From: Fibrobacterota bacterium
GTDB lineage: Bacteria > Fibrobacterota > Fibrobacteria > UBA5070
Direction: 5' to 3'
DNA length: 64,000 nt
NCBI GenBank assembly: GCA_029557215.1
Contig: JAKPQQ010000064.1
Location: 33,648-97,647, forward strand
The notes beneath the pieces were generated by a model. That model was not told where the DNA came from. It worked only from the letters and a program-made list of their open reading frames with translations, and did not search any database. The position numbers and the translations under genes were made by a program. Shown piece after piece: positions 45,414 to 53,802 of this stretch (positions are counted from its first letter, which is position 1; the number at the start of each line of letters is the position of its first letter).

Positions 45414-45779
45414 TCATGGCGCCGTCTTGGAGTCCTGGCCGCCTCCGATCGCGGCGGCTCGGGCTTCGCGCTCCAGGCGTTTTCCCAGCCGATGGTGGAT
45501 CAGGATCTTCTGGACGGTGGGGGAGCTGGCCTTGATCCCCGACAAGGCGAGGTAGTAGGAAATCCTGTCGCAACCCCACGATGGACGCTCGAGCGCGATC
45601 GCCAGGATGGCGTCCACCAGGTTCGGATCCTGGTGCGTTCCGCTGGTTGTCGGATTCCGGCCATCGGCTCGGCGGTACCAGGTCGACCGGTGCACGCCGT
45701 GTAGCTTGCAGGCTTCCGAAACCCCCATGCGCGCCACGTCGGCCTGGAGTCTTGTCCAGAGTTGTTCGTCGTGTCGCAT
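45414..45779 (-). CDS. Transposase-like helix-turn-helix fragment without catalytic domain
   Basis: The 121-residue product resembles the N-terminal DNA-binding part of IS3/IS481-type transposases: GVSEACKLHGVHRSTWYRR and RPSWGCDRISYYLALSGIKASSPTVQKIL. The DDE integrase core that should follow is absent; translation stops after a short basic tail. No terminal inverted repeats or target duplication are evident around it. It is either a decayed insertion-sequence remnant or a small domesticated DNA-binding protein between two iron-regulated transcripts. Confidence 0.6.
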   Translation of the reverse strand: MRHDEQLWTRLQADVARMGVSEACKLHGVHRSTWYRRADGRNPTTSGTHQDPNLVDAILAIALERPSWGCDRISYYLALSGIKASSPTVQKILIHHRLGKRLEREARAAAIGGGQDSKTAP

Positions 45780-45809
45780 CGCGCTTAGGAGATCCTTTCG
45801 ATCGGGCTA

Positions 45810-45858
45810 TTGGTGATGATCTTGTCCGTTAATATAATGAGAACGAGACTTATTCGCA
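45810..45858 (+). promoter_or_regulatory. exbB promoter with overlapping Fur-like operator
   Basis: TTGGTG (45810-45815) and a consensus TATAAT (45834-45839) are 18 bases apart. AATGAGAACGAGACTTATT (45838-45856) overlaps the -10 and the start of transcription and matches the operator before the gene at 61780. Confidence 0.7.
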
Positions 45859-45888
45859 AGAAAGATCAATCGATCGGAAAGGCCGTCA

Positions 45889-46545
45889 ATGTCGACCCAA
45901 TGGATTTCCCAAATGCTGCCGCTCCTGAAGGCGACGGAATTCGTCTTGTTCCTGGTGCTGGCCGCGCTGTTCGTGGCGGTGCCTGCCGTGTACGCCTGGC
46001 GTCTGGCCGCGCTGCGCGCCGTTTCCGGCAAGGCTGCGCACTGGACCGGCGTGCTCGTGCGGGACTTGGGTCCCGGTGGCGCGGCGCGGTCGTTGGAGGC
46101 CGCCGACGGCGGACGTTCGCTGCCCGACCGGCTGGCCGCCTTCGCGTTGTCGCACACGCACCTCTGTCCCGACGCACTGGAACGGCTCCTGGAGGCGCGC
46201 GAGATCGAAGACAAACGCGAGCTGGAACGAGGTCTCGGATTCCTTGGCACGGTCGGTTCCAACGCGCCCTTCGTGGGGCTGACAGGAACCGTCCTTGGGA
46301 TCCTGGCCGCCTTCCAGGTCATGGCGGCCGCCGGGGCGCAAGGCGGAGCGGGAGTGATGTCGTCCATCGCGGGGGCCTTGGTCGCCACGGCCGCGGGGTT
46401 GTTCGTGGCGATTCCCGCCGTGGTGTTCCACAACCTGCTGCAGGCCAGGGTTGATTGGATCCTTGACGAATCGCGCCAGCTGCGGGGCATCCTGGTCGCG
46501 CGATCGGTGCAGGCGGTCGCCGCCGGGGTGGAGGAGCCCGGCTGA
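45889..46545 (+). CDS. exbB: ExbB/TolQ-type proton channel subunit
   Basis: ExbB and ExbD convert proton flow into work that TonB passes to outer-membrane receptors. The 218-residue product has three membrane helices and the family core GTVGSNAPFVGLTGTVLGIL, then AGALVATAAGLFVAIPAVV. It opens the exbB-exbD-tonB operon under a Fur-like site and overlaps exbD by one base. A GACAGGAACCGTC tag lies inside (46281). Confidence 0.93.
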   Translation: MSTQWISQMLPLLKATEFVLFLVLAALFVAVPAVYAWRLAALRAVSGKAAHWTGVLVRDLGPGGAARSLEAADGGRSLPDRLAAFALSHTHLCPDALERLLEAREIEDKRELERGLGFLGTVGSNAPFVGLTGTVLGILAAFQVMAAAGAQGGAGVMSSIAGALVATAAGLFVAIPAVVFHNLLQARVDWILDESRQLRGILVARSVQAVAAGVEEPG

Positions 46546-46949
46546 TGGCCGCGGCGGTCGGGCGCAAGGGCGCCATCCACGGCATCAACATCACGCCCCT
46601 GGTGGACATCTTCCTGGTGCTTTTGATCCTGGTGATGATCTCCAGCACGCTGGTGCAGCCCCAGGGGATCGAGGTCCAGGTGCCCAAGGCCGCCGCCGCC
46701 GGGAGCGTGGCTCCCGACGCCTCGGGCCTGGTGCTGGCTCCCGACGGAACGCTGTTCCTGGACGGCGTGGCATCGGCTCCCGATGTCGTGGTCTCGCGCA
46801 TCGCCCGCAAGGTCGAGCGCGATTCCTCGCACAGCGTGCTCGTGTCGGCCGACGGCAAGCTCCCGTACGAACAGGTGGTGGCCGCGCTGGATCTGGTGAA
46901 GAAGGCGGGCGCTCGCAAGTACGCCCTGCGGGTGCGCACCGATGCCTGA
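46545..46949 (+). CDS. exbD: ExbD/TolR-type proton channel subunit
   Basis: The 134-residue protein has one membrane helix with the essential aspartate in NITPLVDIFLVLLIL and a small periplasmic domain. It starts on the exbB stop and overlaps tonB by eight bases. Confidence 0.93.
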   Translation: MAAAVGRKGAIHGINITPLVDIFLVLLILVMISSTLVQPQGIEVQVPKAAAAGSVAPDASGLVLAPDGTLFLDGVASAPDVVVSRIARKVERDSSHSVLVSADGKLPYEQVVAALDLVKKAGARKYALRVRTDA

Positions 46950-47703
46950 GCTGGTGGCTTCGCGCCGGTTGCGCCGCCGCGTCCCGGCCCTGGAGGCGTG
47001 GGAGTCGGTGGGGTGGGGCGAATCCGCGCGACAGGGGGCGGGCCCGGCCGGGGTGCGCTCGGGATGGCTGGTCGCGGGATCCCTGATGGCGCTGGTGGCT
47101 GCCGGAATCTGGCGGGCCGCGCGGACGGATTCCGTCGTGACGCGGCAGGATGCGCCGGTGTGGATGGAGCTGCCGCCGCCACCGGTGGAGCAGGCCGTTC
47201 CTTCGCCTCCTCCTCCGTCGCAGCCTCCGGAGGCGGTTCGTCCTCCCGAACCCCAGGCGGCTCCCGCGCCTTTGGCGCCGGTGCCGGATGCGCCCGTGGA
47301 TCCCGATCCCGCCTTCGGCCTGGACGACGCGGTGGAAACGGGCGGAATGGCCGTGGCCGCGGGTGCCACGCTCGCCAAGGAACCCGATCCCGTGGTGCGC
47401 TCGGCCCAGGCTCCCTCGGGCCCCGTGCAGGTGGCGTCGGTTCCGGCTTCGGTGCGTCCGGTGGTGCCGGTCTATCCGCGTCGGGCGGAACAAGCCGGGA
47501 TCGAATCGCGCGTGGTCGCGATCGTGACCATCGATACGACAGGAAATGTCGTGGATTTCAGGGTGGAGCGGTCGGGCGGCCGCGACTTCGACCGTTCGGT
47601 GCGCGACGCGGCGATGGCCACGCGGTTCGTGGTGCCGCGCGGAAGCGACGGAAGGGCTCGGGCGGTGGCGTTCCGGCTGCCCTACGACTTCCGGCTGGAG
47701 TGA
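46942..47703 (+). CDS. tonB: TonB energy-transducing protein
   Basis: The 253-residue product has a basic cytoplasmic start, one membrane helix (about 41-58), a long Pro/Ala-rich spacer (about 75-165) and a TonB C-terminal domain (YPRRAEQAGIESRVVAIVTID, then FDRSVRDAAMATRF). It probably serves the receptor encoded next. Two 13-base tags lie inside (47124, 47538). Confidence 0.9.
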   Translation: MPELVASRRLRRRVPALEAWESVGWGESARQGAGPAGVRSGWLVAGSLMALVAAGIWRAARTDSVVTRQDAPVWMELPPPPVEQAVPSPPPPSQPPEAVRPPEPQAAPAPLAPVPDAPVDPDPAFGLDDAVETGGMAVAAGATLAKEPDPVVRSAQAPSGPVQVASVPASVRPVVPVYPRRAEQAGIESRVVAIVTIDTTGNVVDFRVERSGGRDFDRSVRDAAMATRFVVPRGSDGRARAVAFRLPYDFRLE

Positions 47704-47835
47704 GGGTGGTGGCCGGAGCGGTCGCGGACGCCGATCTTCGCCGACCGGTCGCGCGCCTTCGTTGGCCATGAATCCGGTGTCGCGTTCGCGTTTAGGAGCG
47801 TTGTCCTTGCAGAGAAGGTCGGACGGTAGCATCTT

Positions 47836-47864
47836 GATATGAGAATAAAACTCAATCTCATATC
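47836..47864. promoter_or_regulatory. Fur-like inverted-repeat operator before the TonB receptor gene
   Basis: GATATGAGA and TCTCATATC form a perfect 9-bp inverted repeat around an 11-base A/T-rich centre, 20 bases before the receptor ATG. It is the clearest copy of the iron operator in the window. Confidence 0.7.
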
Positions 47865-47884
47865 GATCCGAAAGGAACACCAAG

Positions 47885-50191
47885 ATGTTGCACTCCGTAC
47901 TGCTGGCCGCCGCGCTCCATGCGCAGGCGCCGGTTCCTGTCGTACCCGATTCGGTGGCCCCATCCGCCGTGGTGTCGAACCCGGCATCCGGACCCGACAC
48001 CCTCTCCCAGCAGGGGATCCAGGTGACCGGGAAGCGCCGCAAGACCGGCGGGAACATCGTGGACGCGTCGGTGGGGAAGATCGCCGCGCCTCTCCACGAG
48101 ACACCGAGGTCCGTCACCGTGATCACCTCCGACCAACTGCGCGACCGCGACGCGCGGACCGTGGCCCAGACCTTGAGCATGGTGCCGGGCGTGTTCACCA
48201 ACGGTTCCAACGGCGCGGGCGGCTACCACTACAAGGCGCGCGGCTACCACATGCCGCCTTCGGTGTATCTGGTCGACGGATTCCAGGGAGTGCGCGCGGG
48301 CGGCGACTACAGCCCCAGCACCTTCGGGATCGACCGCGTGGTCTTCATGCGCGGTCCGGCGGGATTGGCCTACGGGGCCATGAGCGTGCCGGGAGGCATG
48401 GTGAACATGGTCACCAAGGCCCCGCAGGAAAGGACCCTGCGCGAAGTGGACCTTCGGCTGGGGCCGTGGTCCGACAACTCGACAGGATTCGGCAGCGCGG
48501 CCTCGGTGGGCGTGGATGCCGACTTCGCGGGCAAGCTCTCGGACGACGGTCGCCTGACCTACCGCGCGGTGGGCAACTGGGAGAACCTGTCCGGGTTCAC
48601 GGCCGATTCGCGCGATTCCAGCCGTCGCTTCATGGGATCGCTCCTCTGGAAGATCGATTCGGCGGGGCGCTACACCGTGCGGCCCGTCGTGCAATGGGAC
48701 TGGACCAGCCGCCGCGCCGGCGCCAGCACGCTGGTTTCGCCGTCCACGTCGCTTTCCGCCAACGACGGTTCCACCGGAATCGACCTCGACGATCTCACGC
48801 CGGTTTCCGTCAACCATTCCGCGGGCGGACGCCAGGACGAACAGTTCCTGCTGGGCTTCGACGCCAAGGCCCGTCCGGTCGACGGCTGGAGCCTCGACGC
48901 CGCCTACCGGTGGCTTTCCTACGACACGCGGGTCGACCAGTGGACGCCGGTGGCATCCACCCTCAAGCAGGCCGATCCGTCCGATCCGAAGAGCTGGACC
49001 GTCCAGCGCAGCCAGTCCAGGAGCCGGACCGAACGCTTCGGGCACGCCTTCGACGGCAACGTCCAGTGGGAGACGGGTTCCGACAAGTCGTGGCGCAACG
49101 TCGCCACGGTGGGCGTGAACGGACGCTGGAGCGGCACCGACCGCTCGGCATCGGCCACCGGCAGGGCGCATTCGGCCGTCAACGTGTACACGGGGAAGGT
49201 CTCCGAGGCGCTGCGCGATTCCAACCTCGTGCCGGTTCCCTCCTATCTGACGGAATCCGTCGCCTGGAACCTCTACGCGATGGACCAGCTGTCGCTGTTC
49301 GGGAATCGGTTGATCCTGTCGGGAGGGCTGGCCTGGGCGGGCGAATCGCTCGATCGCGACTACGGCCCGACGGGGATCCGCAAGGACACGGTCAAGAACC
49401 TGTCCAAGATCCTGGCCGACAAGTCGGGAGGTCCGATCCCCACCGCAGGAGCCTTGTTCCAGGTCACGCCGGCTCTGGCCGTGTACGGATCCTACGCGAC
49501 CAGCTATTCCCTGGCCGCCGGCGACGCCGAAGACAGGTCGGGCCGGACCGGGGAGTTCGATCCGTCCACGGGGGTGAACCTGGAGGCCGGCCTCAAGTAC
49601 GACATGGACAAGGCATCCGCGGCGATTTCCGTCTTCCACGTCTCGCAGAAAGGGGTTCTGGTGCAGTCGGCCGCCACCGATCTGAACTCCAACGGGAACC
49701 GCTACTACACCCAGAGCGACGACGAAGGACGCGAATCGTTCGGCGTGGAGCTGGAGGTTTCGGCGAATCCGGCCAGAGGCTGGACGACGTCGCTGGTGGG
49801 TGCCTGGATCGACGCGCAGGTGAAGAGCAGCGTCGATGCCGTCGCCGACGGGTCACCGGTCGACAAGACGCCCGAATGGTCGGCCACCCTGCACAATCGC
49901 TACGCGTTCGCCGGTGGCGCGCTGGATGGCCTGGGAGCCAGCATGACGGTGAACTGGCAGACCGAGCGCTGGATGTCGACCCGCTCGACCGCCGCTCCGG
50001 ATCCGATCGTCATGCCCTGGACCACCAAGGTGGACCTTGGTTTGTCCTACCGGATCACTCCCGAGCTGGAGCTCGCCGCCAACCTGGAGAACGTCTTCGA
50101 CGAGACCATCGTGGAAAGCGGAACCACGGGTTCCTCCCTTGTGATGGGGTCGCCGCGCAACCTCGTTCTGCGAATGGGATATTCGTTCTGA
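47885..50191 (+). CDS. TonB-dependent receptor, siderophore type
   Basis: The 768-residue outer-membrane receptor has a short signal peptide (to about ALHAQA), a TonB-box-like GIQVTGKR and a plug domain (about 65-180; PRSVTVITSDQL, FGIDRVVFMRGPAGL). A 22-strand-type barrel follows, ending LVLRMGYSF with the terminal aromatic residue. The plug pattern is of the ferric-siderophore class. AAGGA precedes the ATG, and an inverted-repeat operator lies just upstream. A GACGGAATCCGTC tag lies inside (49249). Confidence 0.93.
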   Translation: MLHSVLLAAALHAQAPVPVVPDSVAPSAVVSNPASGPDTLSQQGIQVTGKRRKTGGNIVDASVGKIAAPLHETPRSVTVITSDQLRDRDARTVAQTLSMVPGVFTNGSNGAGGYHYKARGYHMPPSVYLVDGFQGVRAGGDYSPSTFGIDRVVFMRGPAGLAYGAMSVPGGMVNMVTKAPQERTLREVDLRLGPWSDNSTGFGSAASVGVDADFAGKLSDDGRLTYRAVGNWENLSGFTADSRDSSRRFMGSLLWKIDSAGRYTVRPVVQWDWTSRRAGASTLVSPSTSLSANDGSTGIDLDDLTPVSVNHSAGGRQDEQFLLGFDAKARPVDGWSLDAAYRWLSYDTRVDQWTPVASTLKQADPSDPKSWTVQRSQSRSRTERFGHAFDGNVQWETGSDKSWRNVATVGVNGRWSGTDRSASATGRAHSAVNVYTGKVSEALRDSNLVPVPSYLTESVAWNLYAMDQLSLFGNRLILSGGLAWAGESLDRDYGPTGIRKDTVKNLSKILADKSGGPIPTAGALFQVTPALAVYGSYATSYSLAAGDAEDRSGRTGEFDPSTGVNLEAGLKYDMDKASAAISVFHVSQKGVLVQSAATDLNSNGNRYYTQSDDEGRESFGVELEVSANPARGWTTSLVGAWIDAQVKSSVDAVADGSPVDKTPEWSATLHNRYAFAGGALDGLGASMTVNWQTERWMSTRSTAAPDPIVMPWTTKVDLGLSYRITPELELAANLENVFDETIVESGTTGSSLVMGSPRNLVLRMGYSF

Positions 50192-50329
50192 TCCGATCCT
50201 CGTCCGGCGCCGTTCGGAGCGCTCGCGGTCTTCGTGCCGCGGGCGCGTTCCGATTTCGGGGAATCGGCGATCGCTTCCAGGCGTCTTCGTTCCATCCATC
50301 CTCCCTTCCACTTTCGAAGAACACCGCCC

Positions 50330-51448
50330 ATGATTCGCAAAGCCTTCTTCTGGATCCATCTGGCCGCCGGACTCCTGTCGGCCCTGCCGTTGGCCGCCAT
50401 GGCCTTCACCGGCATCCTGCTATCCTTCGAGCACCAGATCGTGGACGTGGCGACCCGGGAAAGTCGACGGATTCCGTCGGCGACCGGGACGCGGCTTCCG
50501 CTGGACACGCTGGTCGCGAGGTCGGCGGGCGATCGCGCGGCCAAGGTGACCGCCGTGGTGCTGCACGCCGATCCGTTGCGCACCGTCGAAGTCCGCATGG
50601 GCAAGGAGGCGAACCTGCGGGTGGATCCATGGACCGGCGAAACGCGATCCCGAGGCGCCGCGATGGAAGCCGCGTTCGGATGGATCGAACGCATCCACCG
50701 CTGGTTCGGTTCTCGCGAGATCGGTGGCAAGATCACCGGCGTCTCGGTGCTTCTGTGCCTGGCGCTTTCCGTCACGGGATTGGTGCTCTGGTGGCCTCGC
50801 AAGCTCGCGGGAGTGCGGCACGTCGTCTGGCCGAAGCTCGGATTGCGCGCCAAGGCCCGGGACTGGCAGTGGCACAATTCGGTGGGCGTGCTGGCGCTTC
50901 CTCTGCTGGTCGTCCTGTCTTTGACAGGAACCGTCATGTCGTGGAAATGGGCCGAAGGCCTTCTCCACGCCGCGGCCGGATCCGAAACTCCCCGCCGTCC
51001 GCAACCGCAGGCGCCCGGGAAGGGCGCGCCGCCAAACGTGTCGGACGCCAAAGACGCGCGATTATCTGACAGGAAATGGCAGGCATGGATGGACACCGCC
51101 ATGGCGCACGCGCCGCGGGGATGGACGTCCGCATGGCTGTCCGCTCCCCGGAGTCCGGGTTCGGGGGCGTCGGTCAATTTCCGTACGAGCCTGGATCCGG
51201 TGCCTTCGGGCGGCACGGTCGCCATGACCGCCAAGGGCGGGTTCGATTCCTGGAAGCCCGCGAAGAACGATCTCGGGACGCGCCTGCGGTTCATGGTCAA
51301 GCCGCTGCACACCGGCGAACTGTTCGGTTGGCCGGGGCAATTGGCGATGGCCCTGGCGTCGCTGGGGCTGCTGGTCCTCGCGTGGACGGGCGTCGCGCTG
51401 GGCTGGAGGAGGTTCTTCGGGCGGACCCGGTCCCCGGATCCCGCCTAG
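50330..51448 (+). CDS. PepSY-associated membrane protein, probable ferric-siderophore reductase
   Basis: The 372-residue product has four membrane helices and PepSY-type features: FWIHLAAGLLSALPLAAMAFTGILL at the start, IHRWFGSREIGGKITGV, WQWHNSVGV and WTGVALGWRR at the end. The spaced helical histidines are probable haem ligands. PepSY membrane proteins next to siderophore receptors often reduce ferric complexes. No own operator is seen; it is probably read through from the receptor gene 138 bases upstream. Two 13-base tags lie inside (50466, 50933). Confidence 0.82.
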   Translation: MIRKAFFWIHLAAGLLSALPLAAMAFTGILLSFEHQIVDVATRESRRIPSATGTRLPLDTLVARSAGDRAAKVTAVVLHADPLRTVEVRMGKEANLRVDPWTGETRSRGAAMEAAFGWIERIHRWFGSREIGGKITGVSVLLCLALSVTGLVLWWPRKLAGVRHVVWPKLGLRAKARDWQWHNSVGVLALPLLVVLSLTGTVMSWKWAEGLLHAAAGSETPRRPQPQAPGKGAPPNVSDAKDARLSDRKWQAWMDTAMAHAPRGWTSAWLSAPRSPGSGASVNFRTSLDPVPSGGTVAMTAKGGFDSWKPAKNDLGTRLRFMVKPLHTGELFGWPGQLAMALASLGLLVLAWTGVALGWRRFFGRTRSPDPA

Positions 51449-51555
51449 ATCTCCTTCCGTCGCGCGTATGACGGAATTTGGCGTCTGTGGATCCGTTCCC
51501 GGCGTTCGAGCGGAAGGGTGTTACTTCGGAGGAATCCGGACTCTTGAATGCTTAT

Positions 51556-51592
51556 TTGACGAGAATGAGAATCAGTCGCTATATTATTCTCG
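51556..51592 (+). promoter_or_regulatory. Promoter and Fur-like operator of the porin-flavinylation operon
   Basis: TTGACG (51556-51561) and TATATT (51580-51585) are 18 bases apart. CGAGAAT...ATTCTCG forms a 7-bp inverted repeat across 51560-51592, and GAGAATGAGAATCA matches the iron operator. Confidence 0.7.
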
Positions 51593-51626
51593 ATCGCTGG
51601 GCTTCGGCGAAGCGTCATCATCCAAC

Positions 51627-52853
51627 ATGAAAGCGACATCCATGCGATCCTTGCTGCGTTCCAGACTGGCGACAATCCTCCTGACGGCCTCGGGAGCGGC
51701 CTTCGCCGAGGGCGAATCGAAGACCACGCTGGGCGGCTACGCCGAGGCGGAATACGTCAACCCCGTCGCGGGTCCCTTCGCCAAGTCCCACGCCGATGTC
51801 CATCGCCTGGTGCTGTTCGTGGCGCACGGGTTCGACGACAAGCTCAGCTTCCACAGCGAACTGGAAGTCGAGCACGTCCTGACCGAACTGTCCAAGAAGT
51901 CCACCACGGTGACCACGATCGACAAGGTCTCGGCCAACGGCGACTCCGTCAAGACAAAATCCGGATCCGTCCTGACGGACGTCTCTTCGCCGGGGTACGT
52001 GGCGGTCGAGCAGGCCTTCGTCGACTACCGGTTGGGGACCACGGCTGGATTCCGAACGGGTCTGCTCCTGGTTCCGGTGGGCATCGTCAACGAGACCCAC
52101 GAACCGAACACCTACCACGGGGTGCATCGTCCGCTCTACGCCAATTCGTTCATCCCCACGACCTGGCGCGATTTGGGCATCATCGCCTACGGCAACCCCG
52201 TCGAGGGGCTCCACCTGAAGGGCGGCGTGATGGCGGGCCTGTCGGGATCCAAAATCGGTGGCGCCTCGGGACTGCGCTCGGGACGCCAGAAGGGCGGCAA
52301 GTCCAACGCCGAGAACCTGAGCCTGGTCGCCCGGGCCGAGTACACGCTTCCGTTCGCCAAGCTGGGACTCGGTTCGTGGTTCGGCGGGACATCGGGTGGC
52401 GACACCGCGATCGGGGACGGCAACTTCGACGGTTCGGTCCTTGTGGTGGCCGGAGACGTGCGTGCCGAATACCAGGGCTTGTTCGTACGCGCCGAAGGAG
52501 GCGTGATCGAACTCCCCGACGCCGAAAAGTTGCAGGCGGTCCACAAGAAGAATCCGGGCGAACGCATGGTGGGAGGCTACGTGGAGGTCGCCTACGACGT
52601 GCTCCCGCTGCTGCTTCCGGAAACCGAACAAGCCCTGCTCCCGTTCGTGCGCTACGAGAAGATCGACACCCACTTCGAGGTGCCTTCCAACGTGGTCGGC
52701 AACCCCGCGAACTCGCAGACGCAGATCGTCGCCGGCCTGACCTGGAAGCCCCATTCGCAGGTGTCCTTCAAGGCCGACTACACCTGGCTGCGCAACGAGA
52801 CCGGCATCGGCGGCGTCGATCTGCTCAAGCTCGGCGTGGGCTGCAGCTTCTGA
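51627..52853 (+). CDS. Porin-like outer-membrane protein, probably iron-regulated
   Basis: The 408-residue product has a signal peptide (to about AAFAEG) and a phosphate-selective-porin-like barrel. GYAEAEYVNP is the first strand, with repeated aromatic-girdle strands (SFHSELEVEHV, EQAFVDYRLG, GLLLVPVGIVNETHEP) and a C-terminal phenylalanine (GVGCSF). The RxG...NETHEPN segment resembles porins for anionic solutes. The start at 51627 is preferred; an ATG at 51642 is also possible. It is coupled (TGATG) to the FMN-binding gene. Confidence 0.78.
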   Translation: MKATSMRSLLRSRLATILLTASGAAFAEGESKTTLGGYAEAEYVNPVAGPFAKSHADVHRLVLFVAHGFDDKLSFHSELEVEHVLTELSKKSTTVTTIDKVSANGDSVKTKSGSVLTDVSSPGYVAVEQAFVDYRLGTTAGFRTGLLLVPVGIVNETHEPNTYHGVHRPLYANSFIPTTWRDLGIIAYGNPVEGLHLKGGVMAGLSGSKIGGASGLRSGRQKGGKSNAENLSLVARAEYTLPFAKLGLGSWFGGTSGGDTAIGDGNFDGSVLVVAGDVRAEYQGLFVRAEGGVIELPDAEKLQAVHKKNPGERMVGGYVEVAYDVLPLLLPETEQALLPFVRYEKIDTHFEVPSNVVGNPANSQTQIVAGLTWKPHSQVSFKADYTWLRNETGIGGVDLLKLGVGCSF

Positions 52854-53308
52854 TGGCCGACGTCGCGCTCGACGCACGCATCTCCGAAAAGGCCAAGCTC
52901 GCCTTGCGCCGCATCTTCGGCGCGGCTTCGCGGGCCACCCCGACGCTTCTGGAAGCGAAGTTCGGCAAGCGTCCTTCTTGGACGGTCCGCGGGGAGTCGG
53001 GTGCGATCGTCGGCGCGGCCATGGTCGACGAGGTGCCGGGAAAGAGCGAACGGATCACCATCCTGGTGGCGTCGGGTCCCGACGGTCGGCTCAAGGACCT
53101 GGAAGTGCTCGCCTACCGCGAGTCGTATGGAGGCGAAGTGGCCCAGGAAGCCTGGCGAGCCCAGTTCCGCGGCAAGAAGCCGGGCGACCCGCTGCGGGTG
53201 GGGCGCCAGATCCGAAACATCAGCGGTGCCACCATCTCGACGAATTCCGTCAGCGCCGGGGTGTCGCGCAGCCTGCCCGTCCTCGCGGGACTGTTGGGGA
53301 TCCCGTGA
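52853..53308 (+). CDS. FMN-binding domain protein with SGAT flavinylation motif
   Basis: The 151-residue product carries an FMN-binding domain with SGATIST at residues 124-130. In this family ApbE attaches FMN covalently to the threonine of SGAT (here Thr127). YRESYGGEV and FRGKKPGDPLRVG are also family-typical. No signal peptide or membrane helix is visible, which is odd because ApbE of this operon is an exported enzyme. It overlaps the porin gene by one base and the next gene by four. A GACGAATTCCGTC tag abuts the SGAT codons (53239). Confidence 0.82.
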   Translation: MADVALDARISEKAKLALRRIFGAASRATPTLLEAKFGKRPSWTVRGESGAIVGAAMVDEVPGKSERITILVASGPDGRLKDLEVLAYRESYGGEVAQEAWRAQFRGKKPGDPLRVGRQIRNISGATISTNSVSAGVSRSLPVLAGLLGIP

Positions 53309-53802
53309 AGGCCCTCGACGATCTTCCGCAGGCCTGGCGTCTTCTGGTGGGATTCTTCGCGGCGAACCTCGCGTTGGGATACACCACGGCCCTTGTGTAC
53401 GTGTGGAACACGACACGCATGGCTCCGCAAGGCATCAATGATCGTTTTCGCGGCAACGAAGGAGATCCTGAAGCTGTCGAGATCGCTTTCGCGAAGTCCT
53501 TGCAGGAGATGCTGGGCCTCACCCATTCCCATGTCCTGGCGATGGTGGTGTTTCTGTTCCTTCTGGGCGCGCTCACTCTTTCGGCACGTCGCCCGAGTCC
53601 ATCCTGGAAGACGTTCCTCGCGTTGGAGCCACTGGTGGCGCTGCCGGTGTCGTTTGGCGGACTTTGGCTGGCTTGGGGCGTACACCCTGGATTCTCGTGG
53701 CTCGTTTCGGCGTCGTCGGGTCTCGCCGCGCTGGCGTTCTACGGACAACTCGCGGTGGTGTTGCGCGCCTGCTTCGCCCCGACCCTCGAGGATGGCTCGT
53801 GA
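53305..53802 (+). CDS. Small membrane protein, four helices, of the flavinylation operon
   Basis: The 165-residue product, read from GTG 53305, has four predicted membrane helices. LTHSHVLAMVVFLFLLGALTL carries paired histidines (HSH) at a helix start, and a second helix pair lies toward the C-terminus. Family not recognised; the arrangement would suit a small electron-transfer or scaffold subunit. It overlaps both neighbours, so its product probably works with the FMN-binding protein and ApbE. Confidence 0.7.
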   Translation: MKALDDLPQAWRLLVGFFAANLALGYTTALVYVWNTTRMAPQGINDRFRGNEGDPEAVEIAFAKSLQEMLGLTHSHVLAMVVFLFLLGALTLSARRPSPSWKTFLALEPLVALPVSFGGLWLAWGVHPGFSWLVSASSGLAALAFYGQLAVVLRACFAPTLEDGS

